Origin: Haliscomenobacter sp033763495
GTDB lineage: Bacteria; Bacteroidota; Bacteroidia; Chitinophagales; Saprospiraceae
Assembly: GCF_033763495.1 (NCBI RefSeq)
Contig: NZ_JANRKL010000019.1
Location: forward strand, 18,941 to 82,940
DNA length: 64,000 bases
Reading direction: 5' to 3'
Positions 18,433 to 26,881 of this stretch are shown piece after piece. The first letter of the stretch is position 1. Every line of letters begins with the position of its first letter. The notes under the pieces were generated by a model. It did no database searches. It worked only from the letters and a program-made list of their open reading frames with translations, and had not been told where the DNA came from. The position numbers and the translations under genes were made by a program.

Positions 18433-19923
18433 TCATTTATGCCCCTTCGCTTCCCGCTGCATCCTTGCTACAATCGGTTCCCCCGTCAAATGCAGTGCTA
18501 CCCAACCCCTCAGCAGAGTAGCGATTTCCAATAAACTATTGTTGCTGTCCGCCAAATACTGTTCCATCTTTTGCCAAATGGGGCGTTTTTCCCGATCCGG
18601 GGCTCGATTCAAGGTGCGCAGATAACCCAGGATGGTTTGTTCAAAATCCTCCAAAAAGCTGATTTCCTCTTTTTCCATCAAACGGTCACTAGAACGCAGG
18701 GCGTTTTCAAAATCGTCGTGTTGCAATTCATACATAGCCATTACCCGCAATAACCCGGCAATTACGCGGGTGTCCTGACGGTCTTTCACTTGGTACTGGC
18801 GAACGATCAATTCACAGGATTCCAGGCATTTCTGGTAGTTGCCAGCAATGAATTGCAGGATGGCCAGGTTGATGTAGAAGTGGAATTGGCCAGAGATATT
18901 GATGTCAAAACGTTGAATACCAAGCCGGATTTTTTCCTCCATTTTTTCCAGCCCTTCAATGTTGCCCATGTTGGTGCGGAGCAAAAGGTCATTGCCCACA
19001 CTTTTGCGAAACCACCAGGCTTCCTCATGCACCGATTGGGGCTTGTATTGCTCCAGTTGTTGTTGAAGGGCCGCAGCTTCAATGTAGTCCTTTTGCTGAA
19101 TGGCTAAGGTGAGGTGATTGGCTAAATCATTGATGTAGGAAAAAGGTTCTTCCTCTTGCAGTACTGGAAAGGCTTTCCAAAGTGCCAATCCCTTTTTTCC
19201 TTCTGCATAGGCCTGACTGATTTCGCCCAGGTAATAAAACAAAACGGCTCGAATTTGAAAATAGGTCAATTGAGCCCGGATGGCTTGAGGTGTGCTGTTG
19301 ACATCCAACAAGCTGGCAAATTGCTTGCGCAGGCGCTCCATATCAGCGCGGTTTTCACTGCGCATGACCCGATTGGTTTCTACTATAACCTTGTCGCTAT
19401 TGCTTAGTGCCCAAATTTCTTCCTGCACCTGTGCTTCTAAAAAGCCTTGGGCTTCAGTAAGGCCGAGCAGGTTCGATTCTTTGTCCTGGGTAAAGGTACG
19501 GCGTAACAATTTGCGGTATTCCCGATTGACTTCCAGCAGGGAGAGTGTGTCACAACTATCTTCGGCCATCTGCCTGGCTTCGTCCAGGCAAGATTCGGCT
19601 TGGTCTGGCAGGCCTACATCCAGCAAATAACGAGCGTCGATGATTTTGTCCTTGATTTGGCTGTACAAAAAACGCTTGCTGCGGTAAGCGCGCATGCTGC
19701 GCAAGATTGCCTCATACAGGTAGGCACAAGTATCGGCCAGGCGTTTGTCAAATACCTTTCGCAATTTGGCTTCGTCCAGTTCCTCCATTTTATTGAGCAA
19801 CTCGAACAAGTCTACATAGTCAGCCTGGACTTTTTCTCCACTGAGCTTTTTGGAATTGACTTTAAAATAGCGCTTTTCCGCGGGCGACATTGCCTGGATT
19901 AAGCTGAACAAATCGTCTTTCAT
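18433..19923 (-). CDS. Conserved TPR-like alpha-helical protein, unknown function
   Basis: A 496-residue soluble protein without signal peptide or membrane helices. The first 110 residues (MSPAEKRYFKVNSKK … LRKVFDKRL … YLYEAILRSMRAYRS) form a conserved-looking helical head. The rest is a regular series of about 40-residue helical pairs with TPR-like spacing (for example 'LLDVGLPDQAESCLDEARQMAE', 'FENALRSSDRLMEKEE'; shown in part). It faces the LytTR gene convergently with only 17 bases between them. Proteins of this look are lineage-specific in Saprospiraceae and usually unnamed. A scaffold role is only an inference. Confidence 0.72.
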   Translation of the reverse strand: MKDDLFSLIQAMSPAEKRYFKVNSKKLSGEKVQADYVDLFELLNKMEELDEAKLRKVFDKRLADTCAYLYEAILRSMRAYRSKRFLYSQIKDKIIDARYLLDVGLPDQAESCLDEARQMAEDSCDTLSLLEVNREYRKLLRRTFTQDKESNLLGLTEAQGFLEAQVQEEIWALSNSDKVIVETNRVMRSENRADMERLRKQFASLLDVNSTPQAIRAQLTYFQIRAVLFYYLGEISQAYAEGKKGLALWKAFPVLQEEEPFSYINDLANHLTLAIQQKDYIEAAALQQQLEQYKPQSVHEEAWWFRKSVGNDLLLRTNMGNIEGLEKMEEKIRLGIQRFDINISGQFHFYINLAILQFIAGNYQKCLESCELIVRQYQVKDRQDTRVIAGLLRVMAMYELQHDDFENALRSSDRLMEKEEISFLEDFEQTILGYLRTLNRAPDREKRPIWQKMEQYLADSNNSLLEIATLLRGWVALHLTGEPIVARMQREAKGHK

Positions 19924-20323
19924 AACCTGTGTGGACGTTTTTTGGAGAGAAAATCATTTTTTTTAAATTTTTTTCTCTCCTTTTGAAACTCGAAACGAAA
20001 AACTAAAGCTTTTACCTGAAAAAATAAAAGATACAAGAAAAATAAAGTCGAAAGATATTTAAAATGAACGATTTGTGAATTTTTTACTCAAGATTGTTTT
20101 GTCGACTTGCACATCAAATTGGCGCTGTTTTATGCGCCAGAATTCCGATTTTAGGGCACTTGGTGGTTTTCCTGGGCAGGGCTTTCGGAATACCTTTGAA
20201 TCGTGATCAGAAAACAAGGTACACGAACATACTATGAGGAATTCATAATCACTACACCCCAGGCTTTTTTTATCAGTTGATCCCAAAACAACGCATATCA
20301 AAACACCTAAAAACCCGTTTGAC

Positions 20324-20345
20324 GGCCCACGAGCAATCGTGGGCC
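20324..20345. terminator. GNRA-capped hairpin (9-bp stem, GCAA loop)
   Basis: GGCCCACGA (20324-20332) pairs perfectly with 20337-20345 around a GCAA tetraloop. It is the first of a cluster of hairpins in the 826-base gap 19924-20749, in which no convincing gene is present. An open frame on the minus strand at 20059-20301 has no recognisable feature. Confidence 0.6.
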
Positions 20346-20448
20346 AACCCCAGGAAACCAGTTAATTTTTGACCTTAAAAAACACCTAACACCTATACAT
20401 CTATTACACCTATTTATCCCAACTCCGGTTGACGTACTTTACCCCTGG

Positions 20449-20474
20449 TTCGCGGGGATGAAGGTCCCCGCGAA
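20449..20474. terminator. Hairpin with A-tract, terminator-like
   Basis: TTCGCGGGGA (20449-20458) pairs with TCCCCGCGAA (20465-20474) and is followed by AAAAAAG. It belongs to the same cluster. The polarity of the A tract suits termination of minus-strand reading only weakly, so its role is uncertain. Confidence 0.55.
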
Positions 20475-20532
20475 AAAAGAAAACCCCTAGTTAGTGATTT
20501 TAACCTGTATGGACGAACGTATTATGAAAAGC

Positions 20533-20563
20533 AAATGGCGAACGGGGACTCCGTTCGCCATTT
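20533..20563. terminator. 13-bp perfect hairpin
   Basis: AAATGGCGAACGG (20533-20545) pairs with 20551-20563 around GGACT. It lies downstream of the glucan phosphorylase stop (minus strand), about 190 bases away, among other hairpins and the 36-bp direct repeats. Confidence 0.6.
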
Positions 20564-20599
20564 CTTCATTCCACACGAATGAATTCGTGGGTTGGTTTG

Positions 20600-20744
20600 T
20601 ATCTTGTGGCTCCCACGGCTAAAGCCATGGGTTGCGGGCGCACACCCACACGTTCACACTTTCACACCCACACCCTATCTTGTGGCTCCCACGGCTAAAG
20701 CCATGGGTTGCCTACACATACACACCTCCACGGCTAAAGCCATG
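20600..20744. repeat. 36-bp direct repeats with internal dyad (2 full copies + 1 partial)
   Basis: Identical 36-base copies at 20600-20635 and 20676-20711, and an 18-base partial copy at 20727-20744. Each contains CCACGGCTAAAGCCATGG, an imperfect palindrome with one G·T-type mismatch. The spacers are rich in CACACC. The array directly follows the alpha-glucan phosphorylase stop codon. Such compact dyad repeats behave as REP-like intergenic elements. Confidence 0.85.
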
Positions 20745-20749
20745 CGCAC

Positions 20750-23311
20750 TTACAACCATTTAATCAGACCTAAATCCTGGCGGTGTGGCAGGTTTTCGTG
20801 TTTTGGATACAAGCGGAAACCGTATTCGTATACACCCGACATATGTGGGTTGATCTCAGAGCTGAAGGTCGCAATGTCGCCTTTGCCATCGGTCAATTCC
20901 AGCGGGAAGGTGCTGCGTAGTTCCAGTTCGGTTTCGCTCTTGCGCTTGAAGAATAGGATTTCTACACCCAGGTTCTCCGCTTTGACCCCGTTGCAATAAA
21001 CCTTTACCCCAACGTTGAAGCTTTCGCCGAGGGTCAAAGAGTAATTGTCCGTGTCAAAAATATCGCGATCAACCAAATGGATACCCGCCCAGCGTTGTAA
21101 TACCAATTTTTTCCAGTCTGCCATCACTTTGGCCTCCTTGAACTGGTCTTTTTTGAATTGGCCACCACGCTTGTTCAGCTTATTGTAGAAACGGGAAAAA
21201 TAATCATCCATCATGCGCTTCATCGTGAACAGTGGTGCCACCTTCGAAATGATGTTGCGAATGTATTGAACCCATTCTTCAGAAATGCCATCCGCATTTT
21301 GCTTGTAATAGGTTGGGATGATGTCTTCCTCAAACGTATTGTACAAGGTTTCAGCATCCAGTTCATCCTGCAAAACGGGGTCATCGTAGGTGTTTTCCAG
21401 GGGCAGTGCCCAGCCTGAATCGGCGCGGTATCCTTCGGCCCACCAGCCATCCAAGACGCTGAAGTTCATGACCCCGTTCATGGCCGCTTTCATCCCGGAG
21501 GTACCGGAGGCTTCCAATGGGCGCGTTGGGGTATTGAGCCAAATGTCGACACCTTGAACCAACAAACGCGCCATTTCCATATTGTACCCTTCCAGAAAGA
21601 GGATTTTTCCGGCAAATTCAGGGCGTTTGGAAATGTTGACGATGTCTTTGATCAATTTTTGGCCAGGCTGGTCTGCAGGGTGGGCCTTACCCGCAAAAAT
21701 GAACATCACCGGGCGTTGTTTGTCTCCTACCATTTGGGCCAGGCGCTCCAGGTTTTGGAACAACAAATGGGCGCGTTTGTAGGTAGCAAAACGGCGGGCA
21801 AAACCAATCACCAGTGCATTTTCAGGGATGTTGTTCAACACCTCAAAGATGCTACCTGGCTTTTCCCCACGGCGGGTCAATTCGGATTTGAGTTTGTCTT
21901 TTACATAATGCAAAAGGCGGGTTTTTAGGTTTTTGCGAATCTCCATGATCCGCGCTGCCGGAATTTTTTGAATTCCTTCCCACAACTTCAAATTGGACTG
22001 ATCCTTGAGGAATTTATCACCGCAATATTCCACATACAATTTGTGCCATTCATTGGCAACCCAGGTTGGATAATGTACCCCGTTGGTTACAAAGCTTACA
22101 TGCAATTCCTGGTGGTTGTAGCCAGGGAACATGGGCTTGAACATTTGTTGCGAAACCAGCCCATGCAATTCACTTACCCCGTTTACTTCCTGGCACAGGT
22201 GAATGGCCAGGTGGCTCATGGAGAAAGGTTCATCATTGTTGTGCGCGTCGATGCGCCCCAGGGCCATAAAATCGTGCCAGTTCAAGCTCAATTGATGGCA
22301 ATACTCGGACATGTACTTGCGCAACAGGTCTTCGGTAAAATAGTCGTGTCCGGCAGGAACTGGGGTGTGAGTGGTAAACAAAGAAGAGGAGCGAACGACT
22401 TCCGTTGCCTGTTGGTAACTGAGGTGGTGGTTGCGAATCAGCCCCCGCGTGCGCTCCAAAGTCATAAAGGCAGCGTGGCCTTCATTACAGTGGTAAATGT
22501 CCGCATCAAAACCGAGTGCTTCCAGCGCGCGGGTTCCCCCGATTCCCAGCAGGATCTCCTGCTTAAGGCGATGTTCTTTGTCGCCGCCATACAAGTGGTG
22601 GGTAATGCTGCGGTCTTCCCAGTTGTTTTCGTTGAGGTCTGTGTCCAACAAATACAGTGGAATCCGGCCAACGGGCAGTTCCCATACTTTAGCAAATACC
22701 TGGCGGCCAGGCAAGTCAACAACAATTTTCAGCCATTCCCCATTTTTGTCCCGCACCGGATGCATTGGCATTTTGGTGTACTCCTGGGGTGCGTAGTTGT
22801 TGACCTGATCGCCGTACAACGAAATACTTTGCTCAAAATAGCCGTAGCGGTACAACAAACCAACGCCCGCCATATTGACGTTTTCGTCACTGGCTTCTTT
22901 TAAAAAATCACCTGCCAAGACCCCCAAACCACCTGAATAAAGGCGTGCCGAGATGTGCAAACCAAACTCCATGCTGAAATACGCGATCTTGGGCGATCCA
23001 GCTTTGGGCTCTTCCGCCAGGTACTTTTTGAAGGAAGTGTGGGCTTTGGCCATCAGGCTCATAAAAGCCTTATCTTTCAACAACTCCTGGGCTCTGTCCA
23101 TCGAGAGTTGATCCAGTATTGCGATCGGATTGTAATTGAGAACTTCCCATTGCTCCGGGCTGATTTGTTTGAACAGCTCGGTAGCATCATTACTCCAGCA
23201 CCAACAGAGGTTGTTGGCCATTTCCTGTAGGGGTTCGAGTTCTTCTGGCAAGCGTGATTCAATAAAAATTCGCTTTAGTTTGACTCCGCCGTCATTCAAA
23301 TGCTCAACCAT
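20750..23311 (-). CDS. glgP: Alpha-glucan (glycogen/maltodextrin) phosphorylase, GT35
   Basis: An 853-residue GT35 phosphorylase of the form with an N-terminal DUF3417-like domain (about 10-120: LPEELEPLQEMANNLCWCW). It releases glucose-1-phosphate from alpha-1,4-glucans using inorganic phosphate. Diagnostic segments include YFSMEFGLH, GGLGVLAGD, YHCNEGHAAF, FARRFATYKRAHLL and the PLP-binding EASGTSGMKAAMNG with Lys near residue 608. A C-terminal extension (about 740-853) is typical of the longer subfamily. It is cytoplasmic. It is probably monocistronic, with a LacI-type palindrome 89 bases upstream of the start. No other glycogen gene is adjacent. Confidence 0.95.
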   Translation of the reverse strand: MVEHLNDGGVKLKRIFIESRLPEELEPLQEMANNLCWCWSNDATELFKQISPEQWEVLNYNPIAILDQLSMDRAQELLKDKAFMSLMAKAHTSFKKYLAEEPKAGSPKIAYFSMEFGLHISARLYSGGLGVLAGDFLKEASDENVNMAGVGLLYRYGYFEQSISLYGDQVNNYAPQEYTKMPMHPVRDKNGEWLKIVVDLPGRQVFAKVWELPVGRIPLYLLDTDLNENNWEDRSITHHLYGGDKEHRLKQEILLGIGGTRALEALGFDADIYHCNEGHAAFMTLERTRGLIRNHHLSYQQATEVVRSSSLFTTHTPVPAGHDYFTEDLLRKYMSEYCHQLSLNWHDFMALGRIDAHNNDEPFSMSHLAIHLCQEVNGVSELHGLVSQQMFKPMFPGYNHQELHVSFVTNGVHYPTWVANEWHKLYVEYCGDKFLKDQSNLKLWEGIQKIPAARIMEIRKNLKTRLLHYVKDKLKSELTRRGEKPGSIFEVLNNIPENALVIGFARRFATYKRAHLLFQNLERLAQMVGDKQRPVMFIFAGKAHPADQPGQKLIKDIVNISKRPEFAGKILFLEGYNMEMARLLVQGVDIWLNTPTRPLEASGTSGMKAAMNGVMNFSVLDGWWAEGYRADSGWALPLENTYDDPVLQDELDAETLYNTFEEDIIPTYYKQNADGISEEWVQYIRNIISKVAPLFTMKRMMDDYFSRFYNKLNKRGGQFKKDQFKEAKVMADWKKLVLQRWAGIHLVDRDIFDTDNYSLTLGESFNVGVKVYCNGVKAENLGVEILFFKRKSETELELRSTFPLELTDGKGDIATFSSEINPHMSGVYEYGFRLYPKHENLPHRQDLGLIKWL

Positions 23312-23399
23312 AAAATTTCAATTTTGTGAACGATAACACGCCCGAAAGGTAAGGCTAAAATCCTGAATATTGACATGCCATACCCCATTCCCGGAACAC

Positions 23400-23411
23400 G
23401 CAAACGTTTGC
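23400..23411. promoter_or_regulatory. LacI/GalR-family operator-like palindrome upstream of glgP
   Basis: GCAAACGTTTGC is a perfect 12-base palindrome with the central CG typical of LacI/GalR operators. It is 89 bases upstream of the phosphorylase start and just beyond the end of the preceding operon. No LacI-type regulator gene is in the window. Confidence 0.5.
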
Positions 23412-23447
23412 AGTGGATAAAAGGATAGAAAAAATGTGGTCTTGCGA

Positions 23448-24584
23448 TTATTTGACTTTGGCCCGGAACAAAAAGACACCAAAGCCCAGACGAAGGTTAA
23501 AATTGCTGAGGGTAAAATCATTGTCTACATACCGATGCTCATCAATGCTGAGGCGTTCGGCTGTAGTACTGCGCAAATTTCGCAACATTTGGGAATATTG
23601 TGCATCCAGCAGCAAGAAAAAACGATGGAGGTGTAATTTGACGCCTGCCCCGACCAGAACAGAGACATTGCTGGACTGGCGATAATCCCCAATTCGCGTG
23701 CCAGGGTTAACAGTGGAAGTGTCATTTGGCGGAAAACTCAACTTGAGTGAACTCAGTTTTGCGGTTTGCCGGAGCAGGTGATCGTAACTGGCCCCAATTT
23801 TTAGATAGGGGATCAGGTGTCGTTCGACAATGCTTTCACGCGGCACCAAATTGAAAGACAAAAACAGGGGTGCCCGCAGCCAAAAATGTTTTTCAGCAAT
23901 GAAGAGTCTGGCCAGATCGAGTTCCTTGTCAAAATTGGGCACATTGTCCATCTCCTGGACATAGCGGAAGGTATAATGAGAAACATCGAGGCCAAAATGC
24001 AGGTCAAAATTGGAGCGTCGATTCAGGGCAAGTCCAAGTTCCATTCCTGCATTGAAGCCCCAACTGACATCAAAATCGTCATCTACTCCCTTCAGGCTAA
24101 ACTTACGACTGGTCAGCGTGCCACCAGGATAAACCTCTGCACTTTGAAAATTAGCTCTAGTGAGTAAGTTGGGGCCAAAAAAACCGGATATTTCCAAACA
24201 AGGATAGGTGACCACTTGCTCCCGCAGATAACGCATTTCGGGAATGTCTTTGTTGACCTTAAAAAAAGGGTCGAGACGCAAAAGCTCCAGCAAGGTGTGT
24301 TGGGAGAGGCGTAGGCTGTCCATAAAAATAAAGGACTCCGCGGCCATATTGAGCGCATTGCGACGGGTTACCCTGCTTTCATCGTGGTTGTAGAGGCAGT
24401 TACCCAGGGTTTGGATGACCTGGCTGAGTTTACCCTTTTCGTACAACTGGCTGGCTTGAATGAGGCGTTCCTGGCAACTGTCAACTTGCGCCAAGGCTCC
24501 ACAGTGCACCAGCAGAAAGCAACAACCAAGCACCACTTTGCGCCAAAAAGCCCCCACTTGCAGATTGTTTAATTTCCGCCACAT
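23448..24584 (-). CDS. Outer-membrane beta-barrel protein with TPR-like N-terminus, last gene of the CHAT/STAND operon
   Basis: A 378-residue exported protein. A signal peptide (to about residue 33, ALAQ) is followed by a helical TPR-like segment (about 37-125, 'QLYEKGKLSQVIQTLGNCL' … 'LLELLRLDPFF'). A C-terminal beta-barrel (about 130-378) follows, with alternating hydrophobic strands and loops, resembling PorT/OmpA-type porin-family barrels of Bacteroidota. It overlaps the WD40 gene by 16 bases and so is co-translated with a STAND system. The function is unknown. The context suggests that the conflict or signalling operon reaches the outer membrane. Identification as a barrel is from strand pattern only. 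Confidence 0.7.
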   Translation of the reverse strand: MWRKLNNLQVGAFWRKVVLGCCFLLVHCGALAQVDSCQERLIQASQLYEKGKLSQVIQTLGNCLYNHDESRVTRRNALNMAAESFIFMDSLRLSQHTLLELLRLDPFFKVNKDIPEMRYLREQVVTYPCLEISGFFGPNLLTRANFQSAEVYPGGTLTSRKFSLKGVDDDFDVSWGFNAGMELGLALNRRSNFDLHFGLDVSHYTFRYVQEMDNVPNFDKELDLARLFIAEKHFWLRAPLFLSFNLVPRESIVERHLIPYLKIGASYDHLLRQTAKLSSLKLSFPPNDTSTVNPGTRIGDYRQSSNVSVLVGAGVKLHLHRFFLLLDAQYSQMLRNLRSTTAERLSIDEHRYVDNDFTLSNFNLRLGFGVFLFRAKVK

Positions 24585-26881
24585 ACCCGTTGTTGTTTAA
24601 TTTCTGTACCAAAAAAGCGGCGCCAATCCTTGTCTTCCATTTGATCGTACCGTGGGCTGAGGTAGTTGATGCGCAATTGATTGCACAAATGCTCGGCATA
24701 AACGCGGGGTTCGAGGTTCCAGAAGGCAATTTCTCCGTTTTTGGTGCCCACCAAAAGGAACCGTTCATCGGGGGTAAAACAAACCGAAGTAGCCCAACCT
24801 TCGTGATCTTCCAACAGCAAGGGTTGGTAAGTAGGATCTATTTCTGCAATTTTTAAATCCCAGATGGTTACCCGACCGTCCAGGCTGGCAGTAGCCAGAT
24901 AACGCCCATTAGGGCTAAAGGTGATGTCGACGATAGGGGATTGATTTTGTTTGAATAAGGAGACGAGCGCTTCCGGCATCGCCAAGGTATTCACGTTCAT
25001 TTTCCCTAGCACAATTTGCCCATTCTGAAATCCCATGGCCAACAAACCTTCTCCCCCTGCTTGCTGCGCCGCAATAGAAGTGAGGTTGCCATATTTGCTT
25101 TGGGCATTGATTTGCCGGGTGCCAAATTCCTGGCGGTACAAACGCCCATTGATCAAACCCTCAATGTTGAATTTGGTCAATTCTTCATACAGCACCTGTA
25201 CTGTAAGTGCAATAAGCCCCTGATTGGTGTTTAAAAAAGTACTGGCTCGGGAACTGGCTTTAGGAACATCCGCAATGGCGGTATTTTCATCCTTCAGGTA
25301 ATAAAAATGACTGCGGCCAATTCCGACCAAAGCCCCATTGTTGTTGAGAAAACCTACCGAAAAGATTTCTTCGGTGCTTTTCCCTTTGGGCCAGTCAAAA
25401 CGTTTAACCATTTTATTTTTCAGGTTGTAAACTTGCAGAAAACCTAGCTCACCACCTACGAGCAAACGATCTTCACTGGGGCTCAAGGCCAGTGAATTGT
25501 GCACTGCGTCCCCTTCCAAAGGCAGGCGCGTTTGCCGGTGAGCGGGCACGCCCAGGGCGTTCCATTCATTGATGTCCCATTGTACCACCTGGCCATCGCT
25601 GCCTGTAGTAAAAAAACGTTTGCCATCATCCTGAAAAACAATGTCGCGTACCGAGCCTTGATGGGCTTTGTTGCGAAAACGAAGGTTGTTGTCTACATCT
25701 TTCACTGCATAATACAGTGCATTGTAAATGTAGGGATGCCGGGTGAGCCCCAGTTCTGGTGATTCACTGACGATATTGTAGGCTTGCCGGGCGACGAGCG
25801 CCTGCAAACGGGGATCATCGAGCTCTTGACTTTTCAGGGCAGCATTGAGCGCAACTACGGCATTGCTGAAAACTATGGCCCGTTGGCGGGCATCTTGGGC
25901 ATTTTTTTCAGCTTTTTCGGCTTCTATGCGCAGTTCTTCTGCGCGTTCGGCGGAGCGTTTGGCAGCGGTTTCGGCTCTGAGTGCTGCTTGACTGGCGCTA
26001 ATGGCACTATTTTTTTCGCTCTCGGCTCGTTTCCTTTCAGCTTCAGCTTTTTTGGCATTTTCGTTGGCACGGGCGGCTTCGGCATTGGCGCGGGCGGCAT
26101 TTGCAGTAGCAACTTTTGCTAAAGAATCTGCTCTGGCTGCCTCTCTAACCGCGTCTTCGCGCTCAATTACAACATCTGCCGCGTATCTATTAGCTTCGTC
26201 ATTTGCTTTCTTCAAACTATCATTTTTCAATTCAATCAAATCTTTGCTTTTCTCCAAATCCTTAGCATAACGTTGGGTTTCGCAAGTTTGAAGTGTAGCC
26301 CAAAAGGCCATCAAAGAGAGCACAGAAACAAACAAAGTCAACAAAAATCCACGCCGTCTTTTTTTTCGCTGAATGGTATCCCGGGATTCATCTACAAATC
26401 CATACTCTTCTTGCGTCAAATCCAACAAATCCAGGGAAGAAGTGATGTAGTTTAAATAATGCTCATCCAGCAACTCCTTGCGTGCCATGCGGTCGCGAAT
26501 ATTGGAACGCATGGTGCGCAACACCCGATTTTCGGCTTCTACTTTTTGAAAAGCGCGTTGAGCCAGGAGGTTGTTGCTGAGTTCGAATTTTCCACCAGGT
26601 GTTTTGTGCAGCAGGTTGGCCTGGAGCATTTGTTCCAGGATGCGCTGGACCATCATTGGGCCGAGGGCTTTTTTATGGTGCAATTCCTCGGCAATGGTGC
26701 TTTGGCTGAGCTGGACCCGATTCCCACCTTGTACAAACATGGACAAAACCTTATTGCCCATGCCCCGGTATTTTTCGCCCAGGATGGATTCGATTTCGCG
26801 CACTTGCTGGTCGAGCAGGTCTTCCACAATGTTGTTGCCAGTCCCGATTTGGTCGAGGCTGTCCAGTGTGATTTTTTTCAA
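24569..26881 (-). CDS. Membrane-anchored WD40 sensor carrying the C-terminal half of a STAND module
   Basis: 770 residues when read from the TTG at 26881, which overlaps the STAND stop (TTGA). The first in-frame Met is residue 41. Residues about 1-130 align in pattern with the post-ATPase region of the first STAND module of the upstream protein (for example 'NIVEDLLDQQV' versus 'RIEDVLRDFLDEQL'), so they are a winged-helix end of a STAND unit. A basic KKRRR is followed by one membrane helix (about 187-205), a ~130-residue alanine/arginine-rich coiled coil, and WD40 repeats (about 385-750, e.g. 'HQGSVRDIVFQDDGKRFFTTGSDGQVVQWD', here cut short as HQGSVRDIVFQDDGKRFFTT). WD40 arrays act as ligand sensors in STAND proteins. 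It is embedded in the inner membrane by inference. Confidence 0.8.
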   Translation of the reverse strand: MKKITLDSLDQIGTGNNIVEDLLDQQVREIESILGEKYRGMGNKVLSMFVQGGNRVQLSQSTIAEELHHKKALGPMMVQRILEQMLQANLLHKTPGGKFELSNNLLAQRAFQKVEAENRVLRTMRSNIRDRMARKELLDEHYLNYITSSLDLLDLTQEEYGFVDESRDTIQRKKRRRGFLLTLFVSVLSLMAFWATLQTCETQRYAKDLEKSKDLIELKNDSLKKANDEANRYAADVVIEREDAVREAARADSLAKVATANAARANAEAARANENAKKAEAERKRAESEKNSAISASQAALRAETAAKRSAERAEELRIEAEKAEKNAQDARQRAIVFSNAVVALNAALKSQELDDPRLQALVARQAYNIVSESPELGLTRHPYIYNALYYAVKDVDNNLRFRNKAHQGSVRDIVFQDDGKRFFTTGSDGQVVQWDINEWNALGVPAHRQTRLPLEGDAVHNSLALSPSEDRLLVGGELGFLQVYNLKNKMVKRFDWPKGKSTEEIFSVGFLNNNGALVGIGRSHFYYLKDENTAIADVPKASSRASTFLNTNQGLIALTVQVLYEELTKFNIEGLINGRLYRQEFGTRQINAQSKYGNLTSIAAQQAGGEGLLAMGFQNGQIVLGKMNVNTLAMPEALVSLFKQNQSPIVDITFSPNGRYLATASLDGRVTIWDLKIAEIDPTYQPLLLEDHEGWATSVCFTPDERFLLVGTKNGEIAFWNLEPRVYAEHLCNQLRINYLSPRYDQMEDKDWRRFFGTEIKQQRVCGGN

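Noticed and set aside
20059..20301. 80-codon minus-strand frame in the gap upstream of the TPR-like gene
   Set aside because: No motif, no plausible start context, Cys/Ser/Lys mixture typical of non-coding sequence.
20600..20744. CRISPR array
   Set aside because: Only two full repeats with unequal, low-complexity spacers and no cas genes; dyad structure fits REP-like repeats.
25784..26270. Phe/Ala-rich plus-strand frames
   Set aside because: Antisense of the Ala/Arg/Glu coiled coil of the WD40 protein.
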